NCBI GenBank assembly: GCA_932182025.1
Contig: CAKNXK010000019.1
Location: forward strand, 1 to 22,334
Origin: an uncultured Candidatus Melainabacteria bacterium
Lineage (GTDB): Bacteria; Cyanobacteriota; Vampirovibrionia; Gastranaerophilales; Gastranaerophilaceae
Reading direction: 5' to 3'
Length of the DNA stretch: 22,334 bases
Program-made: the position numbers and the translations under genes
Shown here: positions 12,204 through 19,468 of the stretch, piece by piece
Position numbering within the stretch: position 1 is the first letter of the stretch
Layout: each line of letters opens with the position of its first letter
Notes under the pieces: generated by a model
What the model was told of the DNA's origin: nothing
Database searches by the model: none
What the model saw: the letters and a program-made list of their open reading frames with translations, nothing else

Positions 12204-12539
12204 ATGGAAGCTAAATCAAGACAAACAAACATAAAAATGACAGCAAGAAAACTTCGCAGAGTAATCAACGAAGTTAGAGGTAAAGCTGTTAACGAAGCTC
12301 TTGACATGTTACGTTTTATGCCTTACTTTGCAGCAAGAGTAGTTGAGAAAAACGTAAAAGCTGCAGCAGCTAACGCATTTGAACTTTCTGGTGTAAGATC
12401 AGATTCATTAAAAGTTTCTGAAATCTTCGCTGATGAAAGCGTATCATACAAAAGAGGTAAACCAAGAGCTCAAGGTCGTATTTACAAGAGACTCAAACGT
12501 ACATCTCACCTCACAGTTAAAGTTAGTGATGCAAAATAA
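12204..12539 (+). CDS. rplV: 50S ribosomal protein L22
   Basis: 111 residues, as expected for L22, whose beta-hairpin lines the exit tunnel. The sequence shows KMTARKLRRVINEVRGKAVNEALDMLRF at about 12-39 and the tunnel hairpin region YKRGKPRAQGRIYKRLKRTSHLTVKV near the end. A ribosome-binding site AAAGGAAAATAAAA precedes the ATG. Confidence 0.96.
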   Translation: MEAKSRQTNIKMTARKLRRVINEVRGKAVNEALDMLRFMPYFAARVVEKNVKAAAANAFELSGVRSDSLKVSEIFADESVSYKRGKPRAQGRIYKRLKRTSHLTVKVSDAK

Positions 12540-12554
12540 ATAAGGAAATAAAAA

Positions 12555-13289
12555 ATGGGACAAAAAACACATCCAACCGGATTTAGAGTAGGTGTAATCA
12601 GATCTTGGGCAAGCACATGGTATGCAAAAGTTAAAGATTATGCTGAATTCGTAGCAGAAGATGCTAAAATCAGAAAATTCGTTAAGAAGAAACTATATGC
12701 AGCTGGCGTTGCAAATATCTTGATTGATAGAAAATCACAAAGCTTAACTATTACAGTAGTAACAGCAAAACCTGGTATTGTAGTAGGCAGAGGCGGACAA
12801 GGTATCGAAGAGCTTAAAGTAGAAGTTTCAAAATATTTAGGCAAACCTGTAATCATCAATGTGGTTGAAGTTGCTAGAATTGATGTTGATGCTTTATTGG
12901 TAGCTGAAGCAGTAGCACAACAGCTTGAAAAACGTGTTGCTTTCAGACGTGCGATGAAACAAGCAATGCAAAGAACAATGAGAGCAGGCGCTCAAGGTAT
13001 CAAAATTATGGTATCAGGACGTTTGGGCGGTGCTGAAATTGCTCGTTCAGAATGGGCTAAAGAAGGAAGAATTCCTCTTCAAACTCTAAGAGCTGATGTT
13101 GACTATGGTTTCACTGAAGCAGATACAATCATGGGTAAGATTGGTGTTAAAGTTTGGATTTTCAAAGGTAACTTAATGCCTGGTGAAAAAGCAGATATGA
13201 ACATCAAATCAAAAGACTCAAAATCATCAACAGGTGAAAGATTTAACAACGGCAGACGTGGTAAACGCAGACCTGTAGAAACAAAATAG
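12555..13289 (+). CDS. rpsC: 30S ribosomal protein S3
   Basis: 244 residues. S3 forms part of the mRNA entry channel. The sequence shows MGQKTHPTGFRVGVIRSW at the N-terminus, a KH-type RNA-binding segment around GIVVGRGGQGIEELK (about 74-90), and the C-terminal domain with MVSGRLGGAEIARSEWAKEGRIPLQTLRADVDYG. The tail is basic (NNGRRGKRRPVETK). It lies 15 nt after rplV. Confidence 0.98.
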   Translation: MGQKTHPTGFRVGVIRSWASTWYAKVKDYAEFVAEDAKIRKFVKKKLYAAGVANILIDRKSQSLTITVVTAKPGIVVGRGGQGIEELKVEVSKYLGKPVIINVVEVARIDVDALLVAEAVAQQLEKRVAFRRAMKQAMQRTMRAGAQGIKIMVSGRLGGAEIARSEWAKEGRIPLQTLRADVDYGFTEADTIMGKIGVKVWIFKGNLMPGEKADMNIKSKDSKSSTGERFNNGRRGKRRPVETK

Positions 13290-13310
13290 TAAATTAGGAG
13301 AACAATAATA

Positions 13311-13724
13311 ATGTTAATGCCAAAGAAAACAAAATACCGCAAGATGATGAAAGGTAGAATGAAAGGTACTGAAACAAGAGGTACTGAGTTCGAATTTGGT
13401 CGTTACGCATTAAGAGCTGTAGAGCCTGGCTGGATTACAAGCCGTCAGATAGAAGCAGCAAGACGTGCAATGACTCGTGAAATCAAACGTGGCGGTAACG
13501 TTTGGATTAAAATATTCCCAGATAAACCGATTACTGCAAAACCTGCTGAAACTCGTATGGGTTCAGGTAAAGGTAACGTAGAATACTGGGTAGCTGTAGT
13601 AAAACCAAACAGAATTCTTTTTGAACTTGACTATTTCGATAGAGCAACTGCTGTTAGAGCATTAGAACTTGCAGCACAAAAATTACCTATCAAGGTTAAA
13701 GTTGTTGAGAAGGAATCTGTATAA
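13311..13724 (+). CDS. rplP: 50S ribosomal protein L16
   Basis: 137 residues. L16 contacts the A-site tRNA. The start MLMPKKTKYRKMMKGRMKG is characteristic; both ATG 13311 and ATG 13317 are possible, and the first fits the family and the TAGGAGAAC site. Other marks: TSRQIEAARRAMTREIKRGGNVWIKIFPDKP and RMGSGKGNVEYWVAVVKP, carrying the conserved loop near the A site. Confidence 0.97.
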   Translation: MLMPKKTKYRKMMKGRMKGTETRGTEFEFGRYALRAVEPGWITSRQIEAARRAMTREIKRGGNVWIKIFPDKPITAKPAETRMGSGKGNVEYWVAVVKPNRILFELDYFDRATAVRALELAAQKLPIKVKVVEKESV

Positions 13725-13740
13725 TAAAGGATAAAGACAA

Positions 13741-13938
13741 ATGAAATTAAGTGAAATGCGTGAAAAAACAGTTGAAGAGTTAAAACAGTTTGTTGTTGAT
13801 TCTAAAAAACAATTGTTAGATTGCAGAATCAAGAAATCAATGCATAAATTAGAAAACACAGCAGAAATTTCTAAAACAAAACGTTTAATTGCTCAAGCTA
13901 AAACTGTAATTAAGGAAAAAGAGGTGGCAAATGCCTAA
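13741..13938 (+). CDS. rpmC: 50S ribosomal protein L29
   Basis: 65 residues, two antiparallel helices as usual for L29 near the tunnel exit. MKLSEMREKTVEELKQFV is the standard opening, and the block ENTAEISKTKRLIAQAKTVIKEKE corresponds to the conserved second helix. The ATG lies 16 nt after rplP. The last 8 nt overlap rpsQ, whose ribosome-binding site (GAGGTGG) lies inside this gene. Confidence 0.95.
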   Translation: MKLSEMREKTVEELKQFVVDSKKQLLDCRIKKSMHKLENTAEISKTKRLIAQAKTVIKEKEVANA

Positions 13939-14176
13939 GAAAGAAAAACAAGGTGTAGTAATTAGCGACAAAATGGACAAAACAATTGTTGTAAAAGTTG
14001 CTTCATACAATCCACACCCAAAATATAAGAAAATTATTGAATCAAATAAAAACTACAAAGCTCATGATGCTAACAATGAATGCGGAATTGGCGATACAGT
14101 AAGAATTATCGAATCAAGACCAATTTCAGGCGGCAAAAGATGGGTTCTTGAATCAATCGTAGAAAAAGCTAAGTAG
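13931..14176 (+). CDS. rpsQ: 30S ribosomal protein S17
   Basis: 81 residues. S17 is a primary 16S rRNA binder with an OB-fold. Diagnostic: GVVISDKMDKTIVVKVASYNPHPKYKKII and GDTVRIIESRPISGGKRWVL. It overlaps rpmC by 8 nt. A long structured leader separates it from rplN. Confidence 0.96.
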   Translation: MPKKEKQGVVISDKMDKTIVVKVASYNPHPKYKKIIESNKNYKAHDANNECGIGDTVRIIESRPISGGKRWVLESIVEKAK

Positions 14177-14189
14177 TAAATCTTAAAAT

Positions 14190-14268
14190 CTCCTCGGGGT
14201 GAGCCTCAACGCAAGGTTCATGGACAGAGGAGGGTAAATAAAAGGATGTTAAGTCGGGCTACCGGCTT
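14190..14268 (+). promoter_or_regulatory. Structured rplN leader
   Basis: The 117-nt rpsQ-rplN spacer contains CTCCTC (14190-14195) / GAGGAG (14227-14232), enclosing GAGCCT (14201-14206) / AGGTTC (14214-14219), and then AAGTCGG (14251-14257) / CCGGCTT (14262-14268) with loop GCTA. The structures are GC-rich against the local background. Possible ribosomal-protein feedback site or processing signal; no family recognised. Confidence 0.55.
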
Positions 14269-14293
14269 GGCGAAACAAAAAGGAAACGGAAAA

Positions 14294-14662
14294 ATGATAC
14301 AACAAGAAACTAGACTAGTAGTAGCAGATAATACAGGTGCTAAAGAATTGTTAGTTATCCGTGTAATGGGTAGTTCTAACAAGAAATTCGCTGCAGTTGG
14401 TGATGTTGTTGTTGCAACTGTTAAAGATGCAACTCCAAATATGACAGTTAAAAAATCTGAAGTTGTAAAAGCAGTTATCGTTAGAACAAAACACGACATC
14501 AAACGTGCTGACGGTTCTGTAATCAGATTTGATGAAAATGCAGCTGTAATCATTAACAAAGACGGTAACCCAAGAGGAACCCGTGTATTTGGACCTGTAG
14601 CAAGGGAATTGAGAGACAAAAACTTCATGAAGATTGTTTCTCTTGCACCGGAAGTAATTTAG
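14294..14662 (+). CDS. rplN: 50S ribosomal protein L14
   Basis: 122 residues, exactly the usual length when started at ATG 14294 (MIQQETRLVVADNTGAKELL), which follows AAAAGGAAACGGAAAA. An in-frame ATG at 14246 would add 16 atypical residues read from the leader hairpins and is rejected. Diagnostic: VVADNTGAKE at about 9-18 and the C-terminal GTRVFGPVARELRDKNFMKIVSLAPEV. L14 bridges to the 30S subunit and is the site targeted by RsfS-type silencing factors. Confidence 0.97.
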   Translation: MIQQETRLVVADNTGAKELLVIRVMGSSNKKFAAVGDVVVATVKDATPNMTVKKSEVVKAVIVRTKHDIKRADGSVIRFDENAAVIINKDGNPRGTRVFGPVARELRDKNFMKIVSLAPEVI

Positions 14663-14674
14663 TAGGAGTCAGAC

Positions 14675-15013
14675 ATGGCAGATAATAATAAAAAAAGCTT
14701 GCATGTAAAAACAGGTGATAGAGTTATCATCACTGCAGGCAAAGATAAAGGAAAAATGGGTAACATTAAAAAAGCAATCCCAACTGAAGGTCAAGTAATA
14801 GTTGAAGGTGCTAATATGATTACCAAGGCTACAAAAGCTAACCCTGCATACGGTATTCAAGGCGGATTGATTAAGAAGGAAGCTCCTCTTGATTCATCTA
14901 ACGTAATGATCGTTTGCCCTAGCTGCGAAAAGCCTACCAGAATTAAACATGCAGAAGTGGACGGTAAGAAAGTTCGCGTTTGCAAAAAATGTGGTGAACA
15001 GTTAGACGCTTAA
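14675..15013 (+). CDS. rplX: 50S ribosomal protein L24 with C-terminal zinc-ribbon cysteines
   Basis: 112 residues. L24 starts 50S assembly. The N-terminal KOW motif (TGDRVIITAGKDKGKMGNI, about 13-31) is clear. The C-terminus carries CPSCEKPTRI...VRVCKKCGEQ, four Cys in two CxxC pairs, as in zinc-type L24 variants. The ATG lies 12 nt after rplN with AGGAGTCAGAC upstream. A 63-nt spacer with a small hairpin precedes rplE. Confidence 0.97.
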   Translation: MADNNKKSLHVKTGDRVIITAGKDKGKMGNIKKAIPTEGQVIVEGANMITKATKANPAYGIQGGLIKKEAPLDSSNVMIVCPSCEKPTRIKHAEVDGKKVRVCKKCGEQLDA

Positions 15014-15076
15014 TGCAAGTTGGGGTAACCCGTAAGTCTTGGCATTAATTCCGTCACTAGTAGAAGGAAAAGAAAA

Positions 15077-15634
15077 ATGACAAAAACAAAAAGCTTAAGA
15101 GCAAAATACAATGAAGAAGTAAAAGCAGCACTTAAAGAAAAATTTGGTTATGCAAACGACCATATGATTCCAAAACTTAATAAAATCGTTTTGAACATGG
15201 GTGTTGGTGAAGCTTCTCACAACTCAAAAATTGCTGACGCTATCGAAGCTCAATTGACTAAAATTGCTGGTCAAAAAGCTGTTGTTACTAAAGCTAAAAA
15301 ATCAATTGCTTCTTACAAATTAAGAGAAGGTATGCCGGTTGGTGCAATGGTAACAATTCGTGGCGAAAGAATGTACGATTTCTTGCAAAAGCTAATCTGT
15401 GTTGTTCTTCCTCGTATTAGAGACTTCAGAGGTATCTCTGCTAAGAGTTTCGATGGACGTGGTAACTACACTCTTGGTTTAAAAGAACAAGCATTGTTCC
15501 CAGAAATCACTTATGAAGAAGTTGATTTGGTAAAAGGTATGAACGTATCTATTATCACAACTGCTAATACAGATGATGAAGCAAGAGAATTGTTAAGATT
15601 ACTTGGTATGCCATTCAAAGGATTAAACAAGTAG
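15077..15634 (+). CDS. rplE: 50S ribosomal protein L5
   Basis: 185 residues. L5 binds 5S rRNA and contacts the P-site tRNA. Diagnostic: MIPKLNKIVLNMGVGEASHNSK (about 30-51), GQKAVVTKAKKSIASYKLREGMPVG, and IRDFRGISAKSFDGRGNYTLGLKEQ. The ATG follows AGAAGGAAAAGAAAA. The upstream 63-nt spacer can form a bulged TGCAAG / CTTGGCA stem over GGG-TAA-CCC. Confidence 0.97.
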   Translation: MTKTKSLRAKYNEEVKAALKEKFGYANDHMIPKLNKIVLNMGVGEASHNSKIADAIEAQLTKIAGQKAVVTKAKKSIASYKLREGMPVGAMVTIRGERMYDFLQKLICVVLPRIRDFRGISAKSFDGRGNYTLGLKEQALFPEITYEEVDLVKGMNVSIITTANTDDEARELLRLLGMPFKGLNK

Positions 15635-15640
15635 TTGGTT

Positions 15641-15671
15641 GCACAGATGGACGATGCGGTCCCGATTGTGC
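15641..15671 (+). promoter_or_regulatory. Hairpin between rplE and rpsN
   Basis: GCACA (15641-15645) / TGTGC (15667-15671) enclosing GGAC (15649-15652) / GTCC (15659-15662). GC-rich against flanks and without a T-run. Same style as the other spacer hairpins in this operon. Confidence 0.45.
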
Positions 15672-15717
15672 TAATATATTGAAGTAGATAATATATAAAA
15701 TATAAAAGGAGAAAATC

Positions 15718-15924
15718 ATGGCTAAAAAAGCGATGATAAACAAAGAACATAAAAGAGAAATGCTAGCTGCTAAGGGTAAATACCCAAAAGTTAGACTTCA
15801 TAACAGATGCAGCATCTGCGGCAGACCTCATGGGTTCCACAGAGATTTCGGCTTATGCAGAATTTGTTTAAGAAAAATGGCTCACCAAGGTTTACTACCA
15901 GGCGTTACAAAAGCATCTTGGTAG
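15718..15924 (+). CDS. rpsN: 30S ribosomal protein S14, zinc-binding type
   Basis: 68 residues. The C-terminal half holds CSICGRPHGFHRDFGLCRICLRKMA, the CxxC...CxxC zinc knuckle of the short S14 type, followed by GLLPGVTKASW, a canonical ending. It is a little longer than the common 61 residues because of the N-terminal MAKKAMINKEH. The ATG follows AAAAGGAGAAAATC. Last gene of the operon; the usual followers rpsH and rplF are absent. Confidence 0.97.
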   Translation: MAKKAMINKEHKREMLAAKGKYPKVRLHNRCSICGRPHGFHRDFGLCRICLRKMAHQGLLPGVTKASW

Positions 15925-16060
15925 TGCTAGGCACGTAGACATTTGCTTGGGTGGTATTAGTTTGGACGACAAGTCGGTATAGAGACTACAGGTCACCCTC
16001 GAAGTGAGGCTACAGGTGGGTTGAGGCGCGGAAAATTGTGTGACGCGTTAGATTAAATTA
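15925..16060 (+). ncRNA. Structured 3' trailer of the ribosomal operon
   Basis: About 136 nt, GC-richer than its surroundings, no ORF, directly upstream of the operon terminator. It includes CCTC (15997-16000) / GAGG (16006-16009) with loop GAAGT, an 8-nt direct repeat CTACAGGT (15986-15993 and 16010-16017) flanking that hairpin, and GCGCG (16026-16030) / CGCGT (16044-16048). It may be a stable 3'UTR-derived RNA. No known family recognised. Confidence 0.35.
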
Positions 16061-16066
16061 GTGAAA

Positions 16067-16096
16067 AGAGACTTTGCTTTATAGCAGAGTCTTTTT
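16067..16096 (+). terminator. Terminator of the ribosomal operon
   Basis: Stem AGACTTTGC (16069-16077) / GCAGAGTCT (16084-16092), one G.U pair, loop TTTATA, extended by A-rich and T-rich arms, then TTTTTG. Confidence 0.85.
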
Positions 16097-16111
16097 GTTT
16101 AAAAAGGTTAT

Positions 16112-16717
16112 ATGAAGATTCAAAAAACAGATAATACATCTTTTAGAATGATACGTCTTGCCTCAGCTGAGGCAAGGTTTAACCAAGTTGTTAATAAGTT
16201 TCAATTATATAAGATTACGCCAGAAGATAGTCAATATCTAAATAAACTGCGAAATAGCATTAATTTGGAAGAGTTAATGCCGAATATGAAACCGGAAGAT
16301 TATATGTTATGGGATCGTATTTTAAAACAGGTATTGAATACTTACAATGAAACTATTTTATTAACCAAGGAAGATAAACCCTGCGGTGCATTAAAATATA
16401 AGAAAACCCCAAGGCATTATGAAGTTCTAGGGCGTGTAACCTGGCCAATTGAAAAAGGTAAGCGGGAACCATTTGCGGGGAAAATTCTTGTAATGCAAAT
16501 GTTTAAAATGTTTATGCAAGACAATTTGAATATAATTAAAACTTGTGTATGCAGATATAATCCGTTTAGCACTATTTCAAAATGTATGGAAATGGGCTTT
16601 CGTTCTTATGGCGGAGATGATTATAACGAGTTAATGTCTGTTAGAAGAGAACGAATTCCTGCTATTTTTGAAAAGTTTAAGGATATTATTGTTATAGAAG
16701 AGGAATCTCAACAATAA
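16112..16717 (+). CDS. Unknown protein, possible GNAT-fold acetyltransferase
   Basis: 201 residues from ATG 16112, with AAAAAGGTTAT upstream. The first 75 residues are helical. Residues about 80-185 resemble a GNAT fold: strand ETILLTKEDKPCGALKYKK, strand YEVLGRVTWPIEK, a possible CoA-binding turn EPFAGKILVMQMFKMFM, and the late motif NPFSTISKCMEMGFRSYG, which recalls the N..s....~GF ending of GNAT enzymes. The pyrophosphate-binding loop is not a clear Q/RxxGxG/A, so activity is uncertain. It follows the ribosomal terminator and has no visible strong promoter. Its 3' end overlaps the convergent histidine kinase gene by 26 nt. Confidence 0.6.
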   Translation: MKIQKTDNTSFRMIRLASAEARFNQVVNKFQLYKITPEDSQYLNKLRNSINLEELMPNMKPEDYMLWDRILKQVLNTYNETILLTKEDKPCGALKYKKTPRHYEVLGRVTWPIEKGKREPFAGKILVMQMFKMFMQDNLNIIKTCVCRYNPFSTISKCMEMGFRSYGGDDYNELMSVRRERIPAIFEKFKDIIVIEEESQQ

Positions 16718-17939
16718 ATGTTGAACCATTGTTAACTTCACTTACTACAGATATTTTACCGCCATGGAGCTCTGCAAGTTCTTTTGTAATAGTTAAGCCT
16801 AAGCCTGTTGAGCTTTCTTTTTTTGTATAAGCGCTGTCGAGCTGGACAAATTTGGCAAAGATTTTACCATGGTATTTTTCGTCAATTCCTATTCCTGTAT
16901 CGTGTACGACAAGCTTAAATGAATTTTCATTATAAGTTGCTAAAATATCAACTTGACCTTTTTCTGGTGTGAATTTAATCGCATTACTTACAAGATTGTA
17001 TAATATTTGTTGAATTTTTTGATAATCTGCAAATACTTCAAAATCGGTATTAATTTTTTTAATAATATTTACCCCTTTTTTGTCTGCAAGGGGGGCAAGA
17101 ATATTTGCAACTTCGTCGATTGCTCTTGTAATCCAAAATCTGCTTTTAACAATTTTCATAGCGTTGGCTTCGATTTTTGACATATCAAGAATTCCGTTTA
17201 TCATCCCAAGAAGGTGAGTTGCAGAAACTTTAATATCGTTGATGTATTCTTCTTGTTTATGGTTTAAATCTCCATAAAGTTTTGCGCCAAGTATGTCTGA
17301 AAATCCGAGTATTGAATTTAAAGGAGTTCTTAATTCGTGTGAAATATTTGCAAGAAACTCATTTTTTACTCTGTCTGCTTCAAGTATTTTTTCGTTTTGT
17401 TCTTTTATAGTTTTATACGCTTCATTTTTTTCTATAATACCGTCTTTTAGTGCTTGTAATTGGATTTTAAAAACATTGGCAAGTTCCAAATCCTTAAGTA
17501 TATATGAAAGCACGGCTGAAGCTGCATTCAAAACTGTAATATCTTTTTGTTTGTAGAAATTTATTTCTTGTTTTGTAAGAAGAATTATTCCAAAAACAGT
17601 TGATTTAATAGCTATTTTAGCCATAATATAAGATTTTTTCTTTAGTTGTGATAACCCTACGGTTGAAATAAGTTCAGAGTCTTGACTGATTATTTCTCCA
17701 TTTTTTGAGTAAATTTTCTTTTTTAAAGCTTCACTCATTGGGAAAACTTCATTGATTTTATAATTCGAATGAGTCTTGTAATTGTATTTTAATTGCAGGC
17801 TGTCAGGATTAAGAAAATAAATAAAACCTTCGTCAAATTCTATAACAGTTGAAAGTTTGCGAAAAATAGTATTTCCGTCTTTATCTGTATTTAGGTTGAT
17901 TTCGAATAGAGATGGTATAAGTTTTAGAGTCTCTTCCAT
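16692..17939 (-). CDS. Sensor histidine kinase, soluble, GAF-like input
   Basis: 415 residues. Residues 1-150 look like a GAF-type sensory domain (VIEFDEGFIYFLNPDSLQL, AKIAIKSTVFGIILLTKQ). A coiled-coil linker (about 150-192) follows, then a HisKA domain with NISHELRTPLNSILGFSD and phospho-accepting His201. The HATPase domain has the N-box QILYNLVSNAIKF (Asn319), DTGIG (347-351) and GLGL (379-382). No membrane helices, so it senses a cytoplasmic signal. Last gene of a four-gene operon, one base after sdaAA; the first gene encodes a response regulator that is its probable partner. Its 3' end overlaps the convergent upstream gene. Confidence 0.9.
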   Translation of the reverse strand: MEETLKLIPSLFEINLNTDKDGNTIFRKLSTVIEFDEGFIYFLNPDSLQLKYNYKTHSNYKINEVFPMSEALKKKIYSKNGEIISQDSELISTVGLSQLKKKSYIMAKIAIKSTVFGIILLTKQEINFYKQKDITVLNAASAVLSYILKDLELANVFKIQLQALKDGIIEKNEAYKTIKEQNEKILEADRVKNEFLANISHELRTPLNSILGFSDILGAKLYGDLNHKQEEYINDIKVSATHLLGMINGILDMSKIEANAMKIVKSRFWITRAIDEVANILAPLADKKGVNIIKKINTDFEVFADYQKIQQILYNLVSNAIKFTPEKGQVDILATYNENSFKLVVHDTGIGIDEKYHGKIFAKFVQLDSAYTKKESSTGLGLTITKELAELHGGKISVVSEVNNGSTFIVEIPLL

Positions 17940-17940
17940 G

Positions 17941-18816
17941 TTAATTTATCCCCAAAGCTTTTTCCAGTTCCATTGCGGTTTTTGTTTTTGCCAGACCGCC
18001 CTGAGAAGTTTCTTTAAGAAGAGGTGACATCAACTGACCGGTTATTTTCAATGTATCGACCACTTCATCAGCAGGAATTTTACTTTCAACGCTGCAGAGT
18101 GCAAGTTCAGCCGCCGTTACAGCGTGGACAGCAAGGAACGCGTTCCTTTTTATACAAGGAACTTCTACTAAGCCGCACACTGGGTCGCATGTTAGTCCCA
18201 GAATATTTTTAAGAGCCAATGAAACAGCCTGTATGATTTCTTCTGTTGTTCCTCCAAGCATTTCTGTTAGTGCAGCTGCTGCCATTGCAGAAGCTACTCC
18301 GCATTCAGCTTGGCATCCTGCAACTGCTCCGGCAAGACGAACTTTTGCTGAGACTATTAAACCGACTACGCCTGCTGTCAGTAATCCATCTATCTGTTTA
18401 GCTTCTGAAATCTTTTCTTCTTCTGCAACAGCAACTATTACAGCAGGTACGATACCACAGGAACCTGCAGTTGGGCAAGCCACGATTCTACCCATTCTTA
18501 GATTTTCTTCTGCTGTTGCAAGGGCATAGGTTGTAATTTTTTCGAACACTTTCCCAAATAAAGCGTGCATTCTTCCATATCTTTTAGGAAGCTTTATACA
18601 ATCATCACCACACCAGTTTGAAACAGATTTTTCGGTTGATGTCAGTCCGTTTTTAATAGCTTCTCTCATTGCAATAAGATTTTCTGTAACTTTTAGTCTT
18701 ATTACATCAATGTCGGTTTCAGCTAATCTTGCTTCTTCTTCTTGGGCGAGTTCATAGATTGCTTTATTTTCTAGTTTTGATTTTTCTAATAAATCTGAAA
18801 ATGATAGTATTGCCAT
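17941..18816 (-). CDS. sdaAA: L-serine ammonia-lyase, iron-sulfur type, alpha subunit
   Basis: 291 residues. Together with the beta subunit it converts L-serine to pyruvate and ammonia using a [4Fe-4S] cluster. PTAGSCGIVPAV (115-126) is the family hallmark. Cys168, Cys210 and Cys221 (AGCQAECG, LTCDPVCG, VPCIKRN) are spaced 42 and 11 residues apart, as are the cluster ligands of characterised iron-sulfur serine dehydratases. The ATG overlaps the beta-subunit stop by one base (TAATG). The oxygen-sensitive cluster suits an anaerobe. Placing this pair between a response regulator and a histidine kinase in one operon is unusual. Confidence 0.95.
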   Translation of the reverse strand: MAILSFSDLLEKSKLENKAIYELAQEEEARLAETDIDVIRLKVTENLIAMREAIKNGLTSTEKSVSNWCGDDCIKLPKRYGRMHALFGKVFEKITTYALATAEENLRMGRIVACPTAGSCGIVPAVIVAVAEEEKISEAKQIDGLLTAGVVGLIVSAKVRLAGAVAGCQAECGVASAMAAAALTEMLGGTTEEIIQAVSLALKNILGLTCDPVCGLVEVPCIKRNAFLAVHAVTAAELALCSVESKIPADEVVDTLKITGQLMSPLLKETSQGGLAKTKTAMELEKALGIN

Positions 18817-19466
18817 TATTTCAACTTTCTGACATTTGTCACAAAAAATACGTCTTTTAATGATTTGATTTTATCTGTAAGTTCTTCCCCTGCAGGGATA
18901 TCAAGTTCAATACACATAGAAGCTGTGCCGCCTTTAGAACTTCTGCCGCAATGTAGTGTTGCAATATTAATTTTATATTTCTGGATAATATCACTTACGG
19001 TTGATATCATGCCAGGTTTATCTTTATAAATCATTAAAATAGTGTCATAAGAACCGTTTATATTAACATTAAAACCATCGATTTGATTTATTCTGATTTC
19101 TCCGGCTCCTACTGAATCTCCGGAAATTTTCATTTTATCATCAATAATAATATCTACACTATTAGGGAATCTGGAGATATCCTGAACATATTCATAAGAA
19201 TATTCAACATCTTTAATGAGGTTGAATATATTTTTTATAATAGGATCATCTACCATATATCCGAGAAGCCCTGCCAAAAGCCCCTTGTCTGTACCATGTC
19301 CAAAACCGGTGGTTGCAAATGAATTATATAGTACAAATTTAACTTTTTTAAAAGAATTTTTATAAATATTACGTGCCATCAATCCAAGTCGAACCGCTCC
19401 TGCAGTATGAGAGCTTGAAGGTCCGACCATTATAGGCGAAATTACTGAAAAAATTGATTGTTCCAC
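18816..19466 (-). CDS. sdaAB: L-serine ammonia-lyase, iron-sulfur type, beta subunit
   Basis: 216 residues. PIMVGPSSSHTAGAVRLG (11-28) is the signature of the beta domain. ATTGFGHGTDKGLLAGLLGY follows, and an ACT domain occupies about 140-216 (DTILMIYKDKPGMISTVSDII...ATLHCGRSSKGG), likely binding serine or another amino acid as regulator. It lies 2 nt after the response regulator stop and overlaps the alpha subunit start by one base, so all four genes are probably one transcript. Confidence 0.95.
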   Translation of the reverse strand: MEQSIFSVISPIMVGPSSSHTAGAVRLGLMARNIYKNSFKKVKFVLYNSFATTGFGHGTDKGLLAGLLGYMVDDPIIKNIFNLIKDVEYSYEYVQDISRFPNSVDIIIDDKMKISGDSVGAGEIRINQIDGFNVNINGSYDTILMIYKDKPGMISTVSDIIQKYKINIATLHCGRSSKGGTASMCIELDIPAGEELTDKIKSLKDVFFVTNVRKLK

Positions 19467-19468
19467 TC

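Noticed and set aside
14246..14293. Upstream start for L14
   Set aside because: The extra 16 residues are read from leader hairpins; ATG 14294 gives the canonical 122 residues.
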